64,000 nucleotides of DNA from Symbiodinium natans (taxonomy: Eukaryota > Sar > Dinophyceae > Suessiales > Symbiodiniaceae). Below the pieces are notes generated by a model. That model ran no database searches. It had not been told where the DNA came from and worked only from the letters and a program-made list of their open reading frames with translations. The DNA is taken from the NCBI GenBank assembly GCA_905221605.1, contig CAJNDS010002344.1, positions 1 through 64,000 of the forward strand, in the 5' to 3' direction. A program made the translations under genes and the position numbers. Shown here one piece after another: positions 44,363 through 56,226 of this stretch (the first letter of the stretch is position 1; each line of letters starts with the position of its first letter).

Positions 44363-44505
44363 TCATGGGTTCCCCTACTACCCCCCTCAAGACTACGCCC
44401 CCCGACCCCCTAGCTTCCCCCCACCCCAGAAAAGAGGCTATTCAAGGATAATTAAGGGCATTTAAGGGGGGTAGTACAGGGGGGGTAGAAGGGGAACCTA
44501 CTGCC
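44363..44505. mobile_element. TIR element family I, copy 2
   Basis: GGTTCCCCTACTACCCCCCT faces GGGGGGTAGAAGGGGAACC. A second CTACGCCCCCCGACCCCCTA arm lies inside. Confidence 0.65.
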
Positions 44506-44589
44506 TTCTTAAACAACTCAGCCCTTCTGCTTCGAGGGTCTAGGGTTTACATGGTTTTCTAGGGTTTCCAGGGTTTCATAAGGTGTGGT

Positions 44590-44700
44590 TTAATAGGGTT
44601 TGCAGGGGACCCCTGGAGTAGACCCCAAATAGTAGGATTCTCTTACAAATGGTACCCCAACAAGGTACCCCCAATCTGGGAAACCACCGCCTATGCAAGA
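44590..44700. mobile_element. TIR element family F
   Basis: GGGTTTGCAGGGGACCCC to CCCCAATCTGGGAAACC, with the core CCCCAAATAGTAGGATTC shared with 17725 and 45650. Confidence 0.55.
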
Positions 44701-45607
44701 CCTTTCACCGTAATTTCCTGAACCCCAAACTCTACGCCCTCAATCCGAAGCTGACGCCGAAACAGGCGCAGTAACCACATAGGTTCTGGGCCTCTACACG
44801 AGCTCCTCTCCCCTAAACCATAAACCCTAAATCCTAAACCCTGTTCGAATTACTTGTGAACGCTGCACCTCAATCGCGAGCCGATTCTTTCAGCCAGATG
44901 CAAGATCCCCCCTAACCTCGAACATCCCTAAGCCCTGCTGCAAGCATCCCGAAACCCGAGACCCTGTACCCTAAACGTCCCTAAGCCCACCCTAAACCCT
45001 AAACCCTAGCCCCAAAACCCTAAGCCCTAAACCCTAAAACCCTAAAACCCTAAACCCTAGCCCCAAAACCCTAAGCCCTGTAGACCCGAGACCCCATTGA
45101 GTTGTGCCCTTCGTCCCTGCTGTGATGGACCAGCACTCTCAGCCCAGATGGCAGCGACGGAGACTTGATCTGAACCACTGCTGCTAAGGCACTGAACCAC
45201 CCCTAAACCCTAAAGCCTGAACCCTGAACCCTAGACCATAAACCCCAAACCCTAAACCCTAAACCCCAAACCATAACAACGAACATTTATTCAGCTTATT
45301 TGCTGCATGTAGGTTCAAATGATGGAAGCTTGCCTTAAGCTCCTTAGCCGCAACCTAGGCTATGGGTCCTTCCCTAGACTTTGTGAATCTGCAAGGGCCA
45401 TTGGTTTCGGTTCAACCCCCGTCTGTTCCTTTCGGTTTAGGGTTTATTGGGTTTAGGCTTTAGGGTTTGGGGGTTAAGATTTAGGGTTTAGGGTTTAGGG
45501 TTGAAGGGAACCAGCTCGGGTTTAGGGGGGTTTGGGCTTAGGGGTCCGGTATTTGGATAGGTTTTACGGCTTGGGCCGGGCAGACCCGAATCGAAGCGCA
45601 AAACAAA

Positions 45608-45716
45608 TATGGGGGTTTACGAAAATAGGAGGACCCCTACCCTAAACCCCCAAATAGTAGGATTCCCGTAGTACAAGGACCCAATCAGGTACCCCTAATT
45701 TCGTAATCCCCCAAAT
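45608..45716. mobile_element. TIR element family F
   Basis: ATGGGGGTTTACGAAAATAG to GTACCCCTAATTTCGTAATC, then CCCC; ends are inverted repeats around CCAAATAGTAGGATTCCCG. Confidence 0.6.
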
Positions 45717-45999
45717 TGCTTTGAATGCCTCCAACTTACTTTAGTGAGTGCTGGGGTTTATTTAAGTATAGGCTTGTATGCAATGAGTCCCCATGGTGAA
45801 CGGCAAACACCTGCTGTCTTAAGGTGTCACGGCGGCAGTGTCTTCTCGCCTGCGCCTAGGCTATGAAGTAGCCTACCTTTTGTTTTTGGGTTTCTGCATG
45901 GAAAGTACACAGGAGAATAAATCCTTTTCAGCCCGAAAACCTACATTATCCTTGTGTATATACGCAAAAGCGTACTGAAGAACTAGATAAATACAATAC

Positions 46000-46070
46000 A
46001 GATATATACAGATATATACAGATATATACAGATATATACATACATACATGTGTATATATATATATATGAG
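46000..46070. repeat. ACAGATATAT microsatellite
   Basis: About five 10-bp units followed by TACATACATG and TA repeats. Confidence 0.95.
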
Positions 46071-46980
46071 CGACCGGCAAAATAGCGTTGATTAGGGACG
46101 GACATCTGTTTATGGTTTGGAGTAATATATGCGATGTAGAACCTGCAGAACCCTAACAACCATGTCCTTCAGCTTCACAAGTAATCTTGACCGCTGCTCA
46201 TATACACATACCTACATAGAGGAGCGCGAGAGCCATACGCTCTCCATTTCCCGTGCGAGGGGTGGCTGGCTGGGTGGGAGAAGCCAACCGAGGTGCCTTC
46301 TCAGTGTTGGCTGGCTTCTTCCTTGCCCAGGAGCTGAGCCCGGCCCCACGGCGGCCTGGGGTCGAGGGTTTTGAGTTTCGGGTTAAACCCTAAACCCTAA
46401 ACCCTAAACCGTTGAGGGTTTGGATTTTCGGGTTTGGGGGTTGGGGTTCAGAGTTTCGGGTTTGGGGTTGCTTTAAGGCTATTGGTTCATGATCCAAAGC
46501 AATTTTATGAACAGAGTTACCAATGTTGCACGGGCCGATGGCCCCCCCTAACATTGAAACTCTCACCCCCGCACCCCAGTGTAGGGTTCAGGGTTTAGGG
46601 TTTAGGGTGTTTAGGGTTGAGGGTTTCAGCGCACATAAACGGAGGCCGTTGGTCAGGGTGTTAAGATCCCCAAAGCCCGGACTGTCTCAGGTTGGTCAGA
46701 AACTGATCAGGGTTTAGGGTTTAGGGTTTGGGGCTTCGGGTTGCGGGTGAAACCAAGAACGCAAGCAGAAGCACAGGCCTTCCTGAGGCATAGATGCTAC
46801 ACCCTAGACTGGCTTCATGCGCCGGACTCAAGTATTCAGGCGCCCTTCACCCTAAAGCTTTTACCCTGTAAGCCCTAAACCCTGAACCCCTAATCTCTTT
46901 GTGGCTAAGGATTGCCTAGGTGCCAGTGGTGGTATCGCCGAAGCGCCCCAGCTTCATTTTCCTATTGGGCCCCAGTACCC

Positions 46981-47351
46981 GAGTAGGGAATGAGGGAATG
47001 AAGTACCCTATAGAATCCCTTAAATGGGTTTTGGGTTTAGGGGGAAGGGTTCTTCATTTCCTCATTCCCAACTAAGAACCCGTAGGTTTCCGCTTTTTGT
47101 TTGTACCGAAACGGGGCCTTGATCATCGTACACATGCATGATGGTCTAGGCTGCCACTCGGGCCTACAATTTCGGCCGAAATCCTAACGTACACCCTAAA
47201 GCCTGAAACCCGAAACACGAAACCCGAAACCCCAAACCCTACAATAACACCCTAAGCCCTATACCTGGGACCCTACTTACCTACAGATGAGTAGCAACTA
47301 CCCCCCCTGTTGAGTAAGGATTACCCTTAACACTGTAGGTAAACAGGGTCC
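46981..47351. mobile_element. TIR elements family D (46981-47075) and E (47267-47351)
   Basis: Family D: GGGAATGAGGGAATGAAG faces CTTCATTTCCTCATTCCC, with a second copy at 50172-50266. Family E: GGGACCCTACTTACCTACAG faces CTGTAGGTAAACAGGGTCC. Confidence 0.7.
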
Positions 47352-48474
47352 GATATAAACCCTATGCCCTGAACCCAGGCGGCTTAGTGGCCCCAAATCT
47401 ACAGGCCCTGAGCCCTCAGCTGGGGGAACGAATTTCGGCATTAACGCTGGGCCTGTTGGGGTTTATAGGCTTTAGGGAGTAGGGTCGAGGGGCGACAAGT
47501 CCCAAACCCCGAAGCCCGCCCCGCTCCACTTTGTGAAATTCTTGGGGAGCTGGATTTTCGGGGCTCGGCTGGGTGTCCGAAATCCAGGATGAGCTCTCGA
47601 TTCGGGCTTAGGGCCTTAGAGGGCTTGAGAGGGTTTTAGAGGGGTTTATAGAGGGATTTAGAGGGTTTAGATTTATGCACATCGATGGAATCCGAATCCC
47701 TATACTGGAATGGGAGCCTAATAAACCTCAGTTCCTTGAGCTCAGCGTCTTCTTGGGTGCTGAGTGGCCGGCCTTTAAATTTCAAGCGCTCTTGGACCAA
47801 AGGTTCATCTTTCCCACTTTCAGAGCTCCCGTAAATCCTCAGCTCCCGAACCCCGAGTTGCCCCAAGGCTCTAAGGCCTCTGATGTTAGGGTTTTGGGCC
47901 AACAGTTGTAAAGCCCCCGAACCCCCAAACCCAAATCCCCAGGTGGCTCCGGCGGCCCACGTAGGCCGGCTGGCCACACCAGTGGCCCCAGTGGCCCTGG
48001 TGGCCCAAAGATCACGCGCTCCGCAGCCAGCGCCCAGCGCGCAAATCCTGCCTACATCGGCGGCCTCGCGCTCTCCCGGACGATTTGGGGCTCGTAGACG
48101 GCTTGCGGGGTTGAGGGGGTTTGAGGGGGTTTGAGGGTTGAGTTCGGAGATCGGGAGTGGATAAGCGGTTACGAGTGGAACATTGCGGTTTAGGGCTGAA
48201 CGTGCTCTAAGAGGTAGGGCGTGGGCGGAGGGTTTCTGAGCTCCACAGCAAGCGCCAACTGCCAAATCACCCAAAGTGTTCACCAAAGCCCTGATACCAA
48301 GCACTTACCCTGGGGCACAAGACCCTGTACCGTGTACCCTAAAGCCTGAACCCTAAACCCTGAACCTAAAACCCAAACCTGCTGTACGTCGGCCCTCTTG
48401 CGGCGTTTTGACAGCACTCGACACCAAGACCATCCACCATGGACCGGTCACGCACCTTCCTGTATGCCCTGATG

Positions 48475-48610
48475 GAAGGCTTTGTATCCCTAAGGGTCCA
48501 TGTACCTATATAGTCTATACTTGGGCCGTAAAGGGGTTCCCATATAGCAGCTTTAGGGCCCAAGTATATACTATATAGGTACATGGACCCTTAGGGTATA
48601 CAAAGGTGTC
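48475..48610. mobile_element. TIR element family L with long arms
   Basis: CTTTGTATCCCTAAGGGTCC and the following ATGTACCTATATAG pair with CTATATAGGTACATGGACCC and TTAGGGTATACAAAG: arms of about 33 bp. A shorter relative lies at 63383-63460. An open frame (MDRSRTFLYALMEGF) runs into its left end and the right end gives AAAG before GTGTCGAG, so it could be an intron. Confidence 0.75.
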
Positions 48611-49164
48611 GAGCTGCGTTGTCCTCCATGTGCTAAATGATTTGTTTGCATGTTTTTGTAGGGGGTGACACATCTCACTCAACGGACGTCGCTCAGACTT
48701 GACCGCGCGCTCTCGCTAAACCCTCCCTGAACCCTAAACCCTAAAGCCTGAAGCCTAAACCCTAAACTCACGACTTCAAGCCCTCAGCGCCAGGACAGAC
48801 CCCGAGAGCTTCGAACCCCGCAGCACCGCCGGGGCCATCGGACACACTGGGCATCCTATGCGCCGCCTGCCCGAAGTGTCGGAATTGAGGTTTATGGGCA
48901 TGTCAGGGTTCAGGGGTTAGGGGTTTAGAGTTTAGGGTTTAAGTTTAAGTTTTTAGTTTAGGGTTTAGGGTTTAGGCACAGTCAAGTTGGAATTGAGCTT
49001 CAGGGCGTTTGAGGGGTTTGGAGGTCAGGGTTTCGGGCTTACCCGGCAAGTATCATGATGTATCAACGTGAAGGCTACGGAGGCGGGGGGGGGGGGAGGG
49101 GTGTCTCGACGAGCTCCCTGGAGAGGAGGGGGCGAGGTAGGGTGTAAAACCCCAGACCCGCAAC

Positions 49165-49278
49165 CAAATGGTCAGTTCTCTAATCATATGGTCCTTTGTT
49201 GGGTACTCTAAATAAGAGGGGCCGCCTCATAATAAGGACCCCAAAAGGCACCCCACATTTTAGAGAAGTGACCAAGTG
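49165..49278. mobile_element. TIR element family B, copy 2
   Basis: ATGGTCAGTTCTCTAATC faces TTTTAGAGAAGTGACCA. Internal GGGGCCGCCTCATAATAAGG matches copies 1 and 3. Confidence 0.6.
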
Positions 49279-49379
49279 TGTTTTGTTTTTTTGGCCCTGT
49301 GCAACCGATAGGAGGCTACTTGATGTCGGCCCCTCGAACTCACTCCAGTTATAGCCCTTAGGCCCTCCACCCTACAGCC

Positions 49380-49870
49380 CTAAAAACCCGAAACCCTTAA
49401 ACCCTAAACCCTAAACCCTACACCCTGAACCTCTCAAACCATTTTCCCTCAAACCCTAACCTCTAAAGACGCTAAACCTCTAAAACCCTTAAACCCTAAA
49501 TCCTCAAATCCTAAAACCCAAAACCTCTAAAACCCTAAACCTCTTAAGACGCTAAACCCTAAACCATAAATCCTCAAATCCTACGACCCAAAACCTCTAG
49601 AACCCCAAACCTCTTAAGACGCTAAACCTCTAAACCCTAATCCCTAAATCCCTAAATCCTAAACCCAAAACTTACTAGCTGAGTGAGTACACTTTACACC
49701 TTTTGGCATACTATAATCCCCTATAGAACTAAAATTGTATACTTTTTTTTGGGGCGGGGGCTAAGCCCTAAATCCCTAAATCCTAAAGCCCAAAACCCTA
49801 AACCCTAGACCTCTAAAACCCGAAACCCTAAATCCCTAAATCCCTAAATCCTCACACCTCTATAGCCCTA
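49380..49870. repeat. Degenerate CCCTAAA/CTCTAAA arrays with family K element
   Basis: Units such as CCCTAAA, CCTCTAAAA and TCCTCAAA in local runs. A family K element (49673-49765, AGCTGAGTGAGTACACTTTA) lies inside. Confidence 0.6.
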
Positions 49871-50171
49871 AAACAACTCTCGGGCTGCCTGTTTCCTTCC
49901 CACCCAGGTTGGCAATCGCGAGGTTGACATGGTCCAGGCCATCAGTCGCCTAGGGCCCTACATGCAGAATACGGTTATGGGGTTAAGGGTTTTAGGTTTT
50001 TTTTTAGGGTTTTTGGGGTTTTTAGGGTTTTTAGGGTTTTTAGGGTTTTTACGGTTTTTAGGGTTGCTGATGGTCCTGCTTTCCGACGCCCAAGCAGTTA
50101 ACTGCAGGGTTCAGCTTGGGGATGACAAGTTGTTTCTGTGACGCCTCCTCCCGGGAAACTTTCTGTTGGTT

Positions 50172-50266
50172 ACTCGGGAATGAGGGAATGAGGTACCCTA
50201 TATAGTCCCTTAAATTAAAGGGTATATAACAGGGGGATATGGGGTACCTCATTCCCTCAGTCCCTG
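50172..50266. mobile_element. TIR element family D, copy 2
   Basis: GGGAATGAGGGAATGAGGTA faces TACCTCATTCCCTCAGTCCC. It lies just before the gene starting at about 50333. Confidence 0.75.
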
Positions 50267-50332
50267 CCCCAAACCCCTGGCATTGTCTCCCTTCTTGTCT
50301 CCCTTATCGTGCACTATTCCGTCGACTAGCCC

Positions 50333-52275
50333 TTGGCTCTGGCCCCTGCAAGCGCAGATCTTCGCAGTATCCAACGCCAGCAAGCTGTGTGCCATAAATC
50401 CATGGCCATGGCTCTGAATCTTGCACCTGAAGATGAGAAGGAGTATGACTTAGATGACCCGGAGGATCTGATTGAGTTTCTCATCTACGCGAACATCCGG
50501 CTGGTGCGGTTTGATTTCCTTTGCAAGCTGGCACGGGAACATCAGCCATGTCCCCGGCGCCAAGAAGCAGAGCAGGAAGAGTTCTATGACACGCATCTTC
50601 TTCCTTACCTTTGCAAAACCGTTCCGGCTCTTGTGACGCTAGAGGAGTACAAAAGCCTGAGGCCTGGTGCACACCCACCTAAACCACAACCTGGAGGGCT
50701 GTTCTTCTATGAATTTGCGTTCACATCCACCTATCAAGAGCCGGGGCCAGGATCCAAATCCCGAGCGCTTTCAGAGTCAATTCTGATTGTATCTGTCTCG
50801 CACAGCTGGGAGTCAAAGCAGCATCCTGACCCTTTTCGCTTCCAGTTGCGCTGCTTGTGTGAGAAACTTGAGAGGTTTCGCAACCCACTTCACGGACAGG
50901 ATGTTTGGGTCTTCATCGACTGGATGTGCTTGCCACAGTACAAGCGCACAGACCTGGAAGAGAAATTCTTCCGTCGCGCGATGAGGTCGATGCATATGCT
51001 CTACGCGCACAAGGCAGTAGCTGCGGTAGAACGCCTCACTGACCTCACACCTGAGACTGAGAGGCTGCGCGCGCCAAGCCTCATTGACATTTACTCCGAA
51101 AGCACTGGCAAGTTCGAGCCTCGACCTTTCACCGAGCTGGTGCTCAACGACACGCCTTACCATCTGCGGGGCTGGTGTCTATACCCCCCTTGGGAATCAT
51201 TTTTTGTTTAATTCTATAAAACCCAAGAGGATCTCAAAACAAATTATTTTTATTTAGGTTCTAAGGGGAGTATAGGTGTGTCGCTGAATGCCAGTGGATG
51301 TGCACCAACACCTGGGTGGAAGGTATGGCTCCCATCCTTCCTGCTACGTTCCGAGAGCTGGTGAAGCAAGGAGAGACAAGTTCCAGCGGCTTGGTGCTGA
51401 AGTTCACACACCGCTCGGATGCAGAGATCGTGCTGAAACTGCAAGAGAAGGTGTTTCTGAAGCGGGCCACAAGCCGAAACGTACTCTTAGCAGAAAGTTT
51501 GCCCTTACAAGATGTCTTATTTCTCGGAGAGGCTTTACCACATTTTGCGAGTTTGAGATTCATGGCGATTTTTGGAAGTCAGGTGGGGGACAAGGGCGTT
51601 GTGTCCTTAAGGCATGGTCTCCAGGCTATGTCCAAGAGGATTGCCAGACTGAGCCTCATTGAATGCAACATTGGAGACGCTGGTGCGGCTGACCTGGCGA
51701 CTGCACTGCAGGAATGCCAGGATCTTGCATGCTTATCGCTTCGAGGGAACAGCATTACGGATGCAGGTGCTGCAGCGCTTGGCAGATCCCTGTCCCAGAG
51801 TGGGTGCACACGCCTTGCCAAGGTTGACCTGAGTTCGAACAGCGTCTCCAGCGACGGCGCCACGGCCTTCGTAGACGCGCTGTGTCGCCTTCGATCTTTT
51901 TTCCGGGTAGATGGTCCAGATAAGCTCCTCATCTTTGTGTCTGACCTTCAGTATTTGCAGAGCATCGCATGGAGACTTGAGGTTGGTTGGTTGCGGTGCT
52001 ACTACGGCTGCTGCGGTGTCGGGTCGTACTTTTGCTGCTGCAACCAGGATTGTCCTCCCGCCAACTGGTGCTGGGGTTACGTGTGCCGGTTCTACGTCTG
52101 CTCTTCAAGGCTCTTGCGCGGCTGCTTGAGTTGCCTTGTGTCTTGTTCTCTGCGCCATCAGTGCATTTCGCACACAGTCTGCAGGTCTGTGAAGCACACA
52201 CAGGGCCTCGGCATGGATGAGAACCAAAGGCTCTTCATGGACAAATTTGGATGGCAGTCATGGCCATCGGACTGA
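50333..52275 (+). CDS. Two-exon protein with C-terminal leucine-rich repeats
   Basis: Exon 1 runs to 51174 and exon 2 is 51276-52275; they join in phase (842 + 1000 = 1842 nt). The frame is open from 50333, just after an in-frame TAG, but the first ATG is at 50402 (MAMALNLAPEDEKEYDLDDP); exon 1 may instead start at an acceptor (CGACTAG). The central part has a conserved-looking block (LIVSVSHSWESKQHPDP, VWVFIDWMCLPQYKR, MHMLYAH, YHLRGWC then VAECQWM across the intron) that I associate with an uncharacterised family in dinoflagellates and other algae. Residues from about 51630 form ribonuclease-inhibitor-type LRRs (ARLSLIECNIGDAGAADLAT, LACLSLRGNSITDAGAAALG, LAKVDLSSNSVSSDGA). After about 51900 the reading becomes Cys-rich and unlike protein, so true coding may end or splice there (GG/GTAGATGG at 51906). 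Function unknown; protein interaction likely. Confidence 0.65.
51175..51275 (+). mobile_element. 101-bp intron that is a TIR element (family C)
   Basis: The intron reads GTGTCTATACCCCCCTTGGG to GGTTCTAAGGGGAGTATAG. CTATACCCCCCTT and AAGGGGAGTATAG are inverted repeats, and GTGT lies on both sides of the TIR-bounded element, a likely 4-bp target duplication. GT comes from the left duplicate and AG from the right TIR. Splicing restores Gly-Trp-Cys-Val-Ala-Glu. Confidence 0.8.
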
Positions 52276-52593
52276 GAGTTCGTGTGACCTTGCAAAAGGC
52301 AGCGCTCCTGGCGAGCCAGTAGTCGGTGTGCTCGGCGTAGGGCTTGCGTAGACACATACATGTCTTACAGCTTTGGTGTTTCTGATGGCCAGGAATTCAG
52401 GGCGTGCCTGATATGGGGGGCGGCGGACTCGGAGTATGTGGTTTGCATGCGTAACTAGGGCGGGCAAGCTTGAAGCCAAGCATTGTCTCCGGCATAGGTT
52501 TTTGGACCAACATCATCGTGAGCATCTTGAGGATGATGACGATGCCACTGCTGATGACAATGACGGGAATGTGTTGCTGCAGACGAACGATGA

Positions 52594-52665
52594 CGGTGAC
52601 GATGATGATGACGATGATGACGATGATGACGATGATGATGATGATGATGATGACCACCCGGCGAC
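52594..52665. repeat. GATGAC/GAT microsatellite
   Basis: Trinucleotide-based array 3' of the LRR gene, giving poly-Asp, poly-Ser or poly-His frames that are not genes. Confidence 0.95.
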
Positions 52666-54169
52666 AACAACGTGAAAGACATGCAGGACATTCGAGAGCA
52701 TCAGCCGTAACGCAGCTGAATGTTAGCCCATCTGCTTTGGCCATCAGCGTTTCAACCGACATCTCTAGATGCCATGACCCCAAACCCTGGCCCTGAACGG
52801 CATCGTGTGACATGCCCCTTAGTGTACACCCCAACCCCCTAAATGGGGACCCTGTTTTCATAGGGTTTAGGGTGTAGGGCTATGATCATAAAACCCCTGT
52901 ATCGGATTCTCCTAAGCCTGGCAAGGCGCTGGTCTTATTCTCCAGCATCCGCGCCACGGGGTCGCGCCTGGTCCTGGTCTACATCCACGTGGGCGACTTC
53001 CAGTTGCAGGCCCCCCCCCCCCCCCCCCCCCCCCCCCGACTTTTGGGCTTTCTGGGGCTTGCCGGGCTTATAGGGCTTAAAGGGTTGAGGTTGAGGGCAG
53101 ATAGGGATTAGGGCGTTGAGAGTTGAGAGTTTTTGTAGGATTGAGGGTTGGGGGCTTATAGGGTTGAGGGTTAGGCGATGTAGGGTTTATAGTTGAAGTG
53201 ATTAGCGATGAAGGGCTTGTACAAGGTTTCGGCCAAGCATGTTCTTCAAAACTGCTCCCTCTCGGCATGTCACGTTCTACAGGTGATGCTGCTGCGCAGT
53301 GTTCTCGTAAGATTTGGGCCCTACTCTTCTTCTGGATTCTTTTTCGCCAGCGCCGCTGCTGACACTCGCGCTCGAGCTGCTCCTATTCTTGCTGGCGCCT
53401 TTGGATACGACATGTTTTAGATTGCTCCTACACTTGTATCAAGAACTCATGATGCATGTGTCTTGGTGGCCGAAGTCCTTTCACAACACATAAAGCTACG
53501 CTATCAAATGCCAGGCCTCCGCACCCTCCTCACTCATCACTTTATGCTACCAGGAGGGCCCCCCCCTCCGGCCCCCCAGTTATAAGTAGAGTCATAAGGA
53601 TCCTAACTGAGGTTAGAAGTCCCTTAAACTATAGTTGGTATAGTTAAATCCTAAACGTTTTGATGGGTTCCGCACAGAGTGTTCGTATGCTGATTAAGTC
53701 TCTTGTTGATGGCTCCCGGCGTCTGACGGTTCGGGGCACAGGGAATCCAAAACCCCACGTTCAGAACCCCAAAGCCTTCATCTTTTGTATAGGTTCGTAC
53801 TACTAGATAGCCTTATAGGATTCTGAAGCCTTGGGTAACTTACAAGAAGGTGTTTCGGCTGCTTCGAGGTAGACCCCTTTGTGAAGATGTTCAGCCCCCA
53901 TGCTGCTTGGAGGCATATCACCGGCGGGCCTTCCAGCAGACGGACTCCAAGTTAGTCTACAAGGCGAGACGGAGAATACAAGCTTATACAGCACCTAAAT
54001 GAACCCTAAAAAGGGTTATGGTTCATAGTACCTTAATAGAAATTATAGCAGTATAGGGCGCATGACCCCAATTTTCAGGTTCAGTTGCCCTCAAGGAAGG
54101 TTGAGAGTTAGGGTTCAGGGCTTGGGGACCTAAAGGGTGCCTTAGTGAGCGCACTTTTGGTACTCTAGG

Positions 54170-54276
54170 GGCCTTAATGGTTAGAATGGGGTTTTGGGGG
54201 GGGGGTTATTATAGTAGAATTATCGGGGACCATAAGGGAGCACGATTGGTAATTAATTCGGCCCCTATCGTACTCT
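54170..54276 (-). mobile_element. TIR element family G, inverted copy
   Basis: GGTTAGAATGGGGTTTTGGG to GGTAATTAATTCGGCCCC is the reverse complement of the family G pattern and sits 86 bp from a direct copy. Confidence 0.6.
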
Positions 54277-54361
54277 GAGGGGGGGGGGGGGGGGGGGGGA
54301 AAGCGCGCACATCGGCTGAAGCGCCTGGAGAGCGCAGAACCTGGAGCCACAAGCCGTACTA

Positions 54362-54560
54362 TAGGGGTCGGAAAACTTGCTAATAACATTCCCTCCCTTT
54401 ATGGTTCCTCTATGGTGAGTTCTCAACGTCATGGCCCCTTTTTGGGTACCCTACTTGAGAGGGGCTGCCTTACAATAAGGACCCCAAAAGGGACCACATT
54501 TTCGAAAAGTGGCCATAGAGTTGTACTAGAGTAACCCCCCAAAACCCTATTCCAATTATT
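54362..54560. mobile_element. Family G element interrupted by a family B element
   Basis: The outer ends TAGGGGTCGGAAAACTTGC and CCCCCCAAAACCCTATTCCA match family G. Inside, 54408-54520 is a family B element (CTCTATGGTGAGTTCTC to AAGTGGCCATAGAG). Removing it leaves an outer element of the usual length. The inner element starts GTGAGT and ends CCATAG, so it could splice out. Confidence 0.65.
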
Positions 54561-56032
54561 CTTGTCGAGGAGAGCACCGCAGCATCAGTGCCTGGAGGCG
54601 TCCACAAGACGCTGAGGCTGTGGGAATCGTCTCGGGTTCTTTCTTCAGGGTGTTGGATTCAGGGCTTTCCTGTGACTCTTTAAAATAGAGCCCCAGGTAG
54701 GGTTTAGGGTTTGGGGTTTGGGGTTTAGGGTTTAGGCTTTAGGGTTTAGGGTTTAGGGGGCTCAATTGGGCTTGGGGATTTTTGGGCTTTAACATGGAAG
54801 GTGTAGGTTTTTCTGTGCTGTAAAGCTTACTTCGAGTTTTGGGGCTTCTGGTTGCCTAGGGCCTCAGCCAGTACGCGAAATTTCTTCACAGTCTTCCAGG
54901 CCCAAAGCCCCGACTCAGATGGGTTGAGGGTTTCTACCACTTTTTGGAGTGTAGGTCTTTTCTTTGGAACTATGGTGGGTGCACATACTGGATCTCGTTT
55001 TGACCTTTCCGGGGTACCAGTAAACAATTCCTACTCCAAATCATCAAGCCATTATCGCCGACCCTCTCTGAGGTCGACCGCCTACCAGGAGAGTGACTGG
55101 AACAAGTTCCTTGCCTAACCATCAATGTAGGGTGGTTTGGGGGCGTTTATAATAGGGTTTAGGGTTCAGGGTTCAGGGTTCAGGGTTTAGGGTTTCGGGT
55201 TTAGGGGTATCGGGCTTCAGGGCCTCAGGGTCTAGGAGTCAAAGACTTACAAGTAAGTCCTTCGGCTTGGGCTTCTACTTGAAGCTGTGTCAAACTTCTT
55301 TGGAGGGATTCCTCGTTGATCCGCTGCTGTACAACAAGGACCCTGAGCAGGTCGTACTCCCTTGTTTCAGGGGTCTGTTCCTAGGTTACTCTTGGGTCTA
55401 CTGAGGTGAGTTTGTGTCCTCGGTCCTGCTTGTTATCTTACTTCTCCAGTATTGAATCTGGATGTAGAGCAACTCCCCAAGTTCAAGCCGGAGTTTCTTG
55501 GGTAATTGGGGGGCAAGTCTGATAGGTCTGCATGGTACTCAGGGGCCCTCAGAAACCTGAGTATTACCACCTAAACCCGAAACCCTAAACCCTGAACCCT
55601 GAACCCTCAACCCTCAACCCTAAACCCTAAACCCTAAACCCTAACTTCGCCCAAAGCGCTAGAAGGTTTCTGGCCTTCAAAGTGGCCCAGGAGCTAGGCC
55701 TGGCGCGGGCCGCTGGGACTCACAGGGTTCAGGGTTTTGGGTTTTGGGTTCAAGGTTTCGGGTTTGGGGTCTAGGGTTTACGGTGTGAAAGCACAGGTTT
55801 TATAGGTTTTTGGGGGTGTGGGGCTTAGGGCCATTCGATCACAACTTCCATGTAGCACGCTCGACAGATACAGGCCTCAGGCGCCTTTTCAAGCCCGAAA
55901 CCCTCAACCCTAATACCCTAAACCCTACAACCCAACGCCCTTAAACCCTGAACGCCCACAAGTTCTGGTAGCCAAGTTATACACGGCGCCTAGAATGGAA
56001 TTGCTCACACAGGGAGAGTGCTCCTTCTATTT

Positions 56033-56181
56033 CCCCCCCCCCCCCCCCCCCCCCCGCCCCCCACAAAAGAAGAAGAAGAAGAATAATAAGAAGAAGAAGA
56101 AGAAGCAGAAGAAGAAGACGGAACTCCACAAAAAACAGTACCCCTGTCGAGGGAGCCTGATTTCGTATTTATTTATGTGTG

Positions 56182-56226
<45 letters not shown>

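Larger units (their letters stand above)
39952..50170. other. Telomere-like arrays and TIR elements, few genes
   Basis: Long stretch of degenerate TTTAGGG/CCCTAAA words, C or G homopolymers (42443-42470, 42793-42811, 43248-43274, 49086-49098) and dispersed elements. Elements listed only here: G2 40585-40700, H2 40757-40853 (inverted), R2 41899-41985, S 42303-42355 (relatives near 11706 and 56715). An exon-like piece (SKDGDTFYTADVVGQFRKIA then AGLQL) lies at about 41678-41756. No complete gene is supportable. Confidence 0.6.

Noticed and set aside
47636-48304. 222-aa minus-strand frame and overlapping plus-strand frames
   Set aside because: Both strands are open over the same GC-rich segment, no motif is recognised, and it begins in telomere-type words. 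It may hide a real exon but cannot be assigned.
52397-52861. 154-aa minus-strand frame with an Ile/Val-rich stretch like a membrane helix
   Set aside because: The hydrophobic stretch is the GAT microsatellite read antisense.
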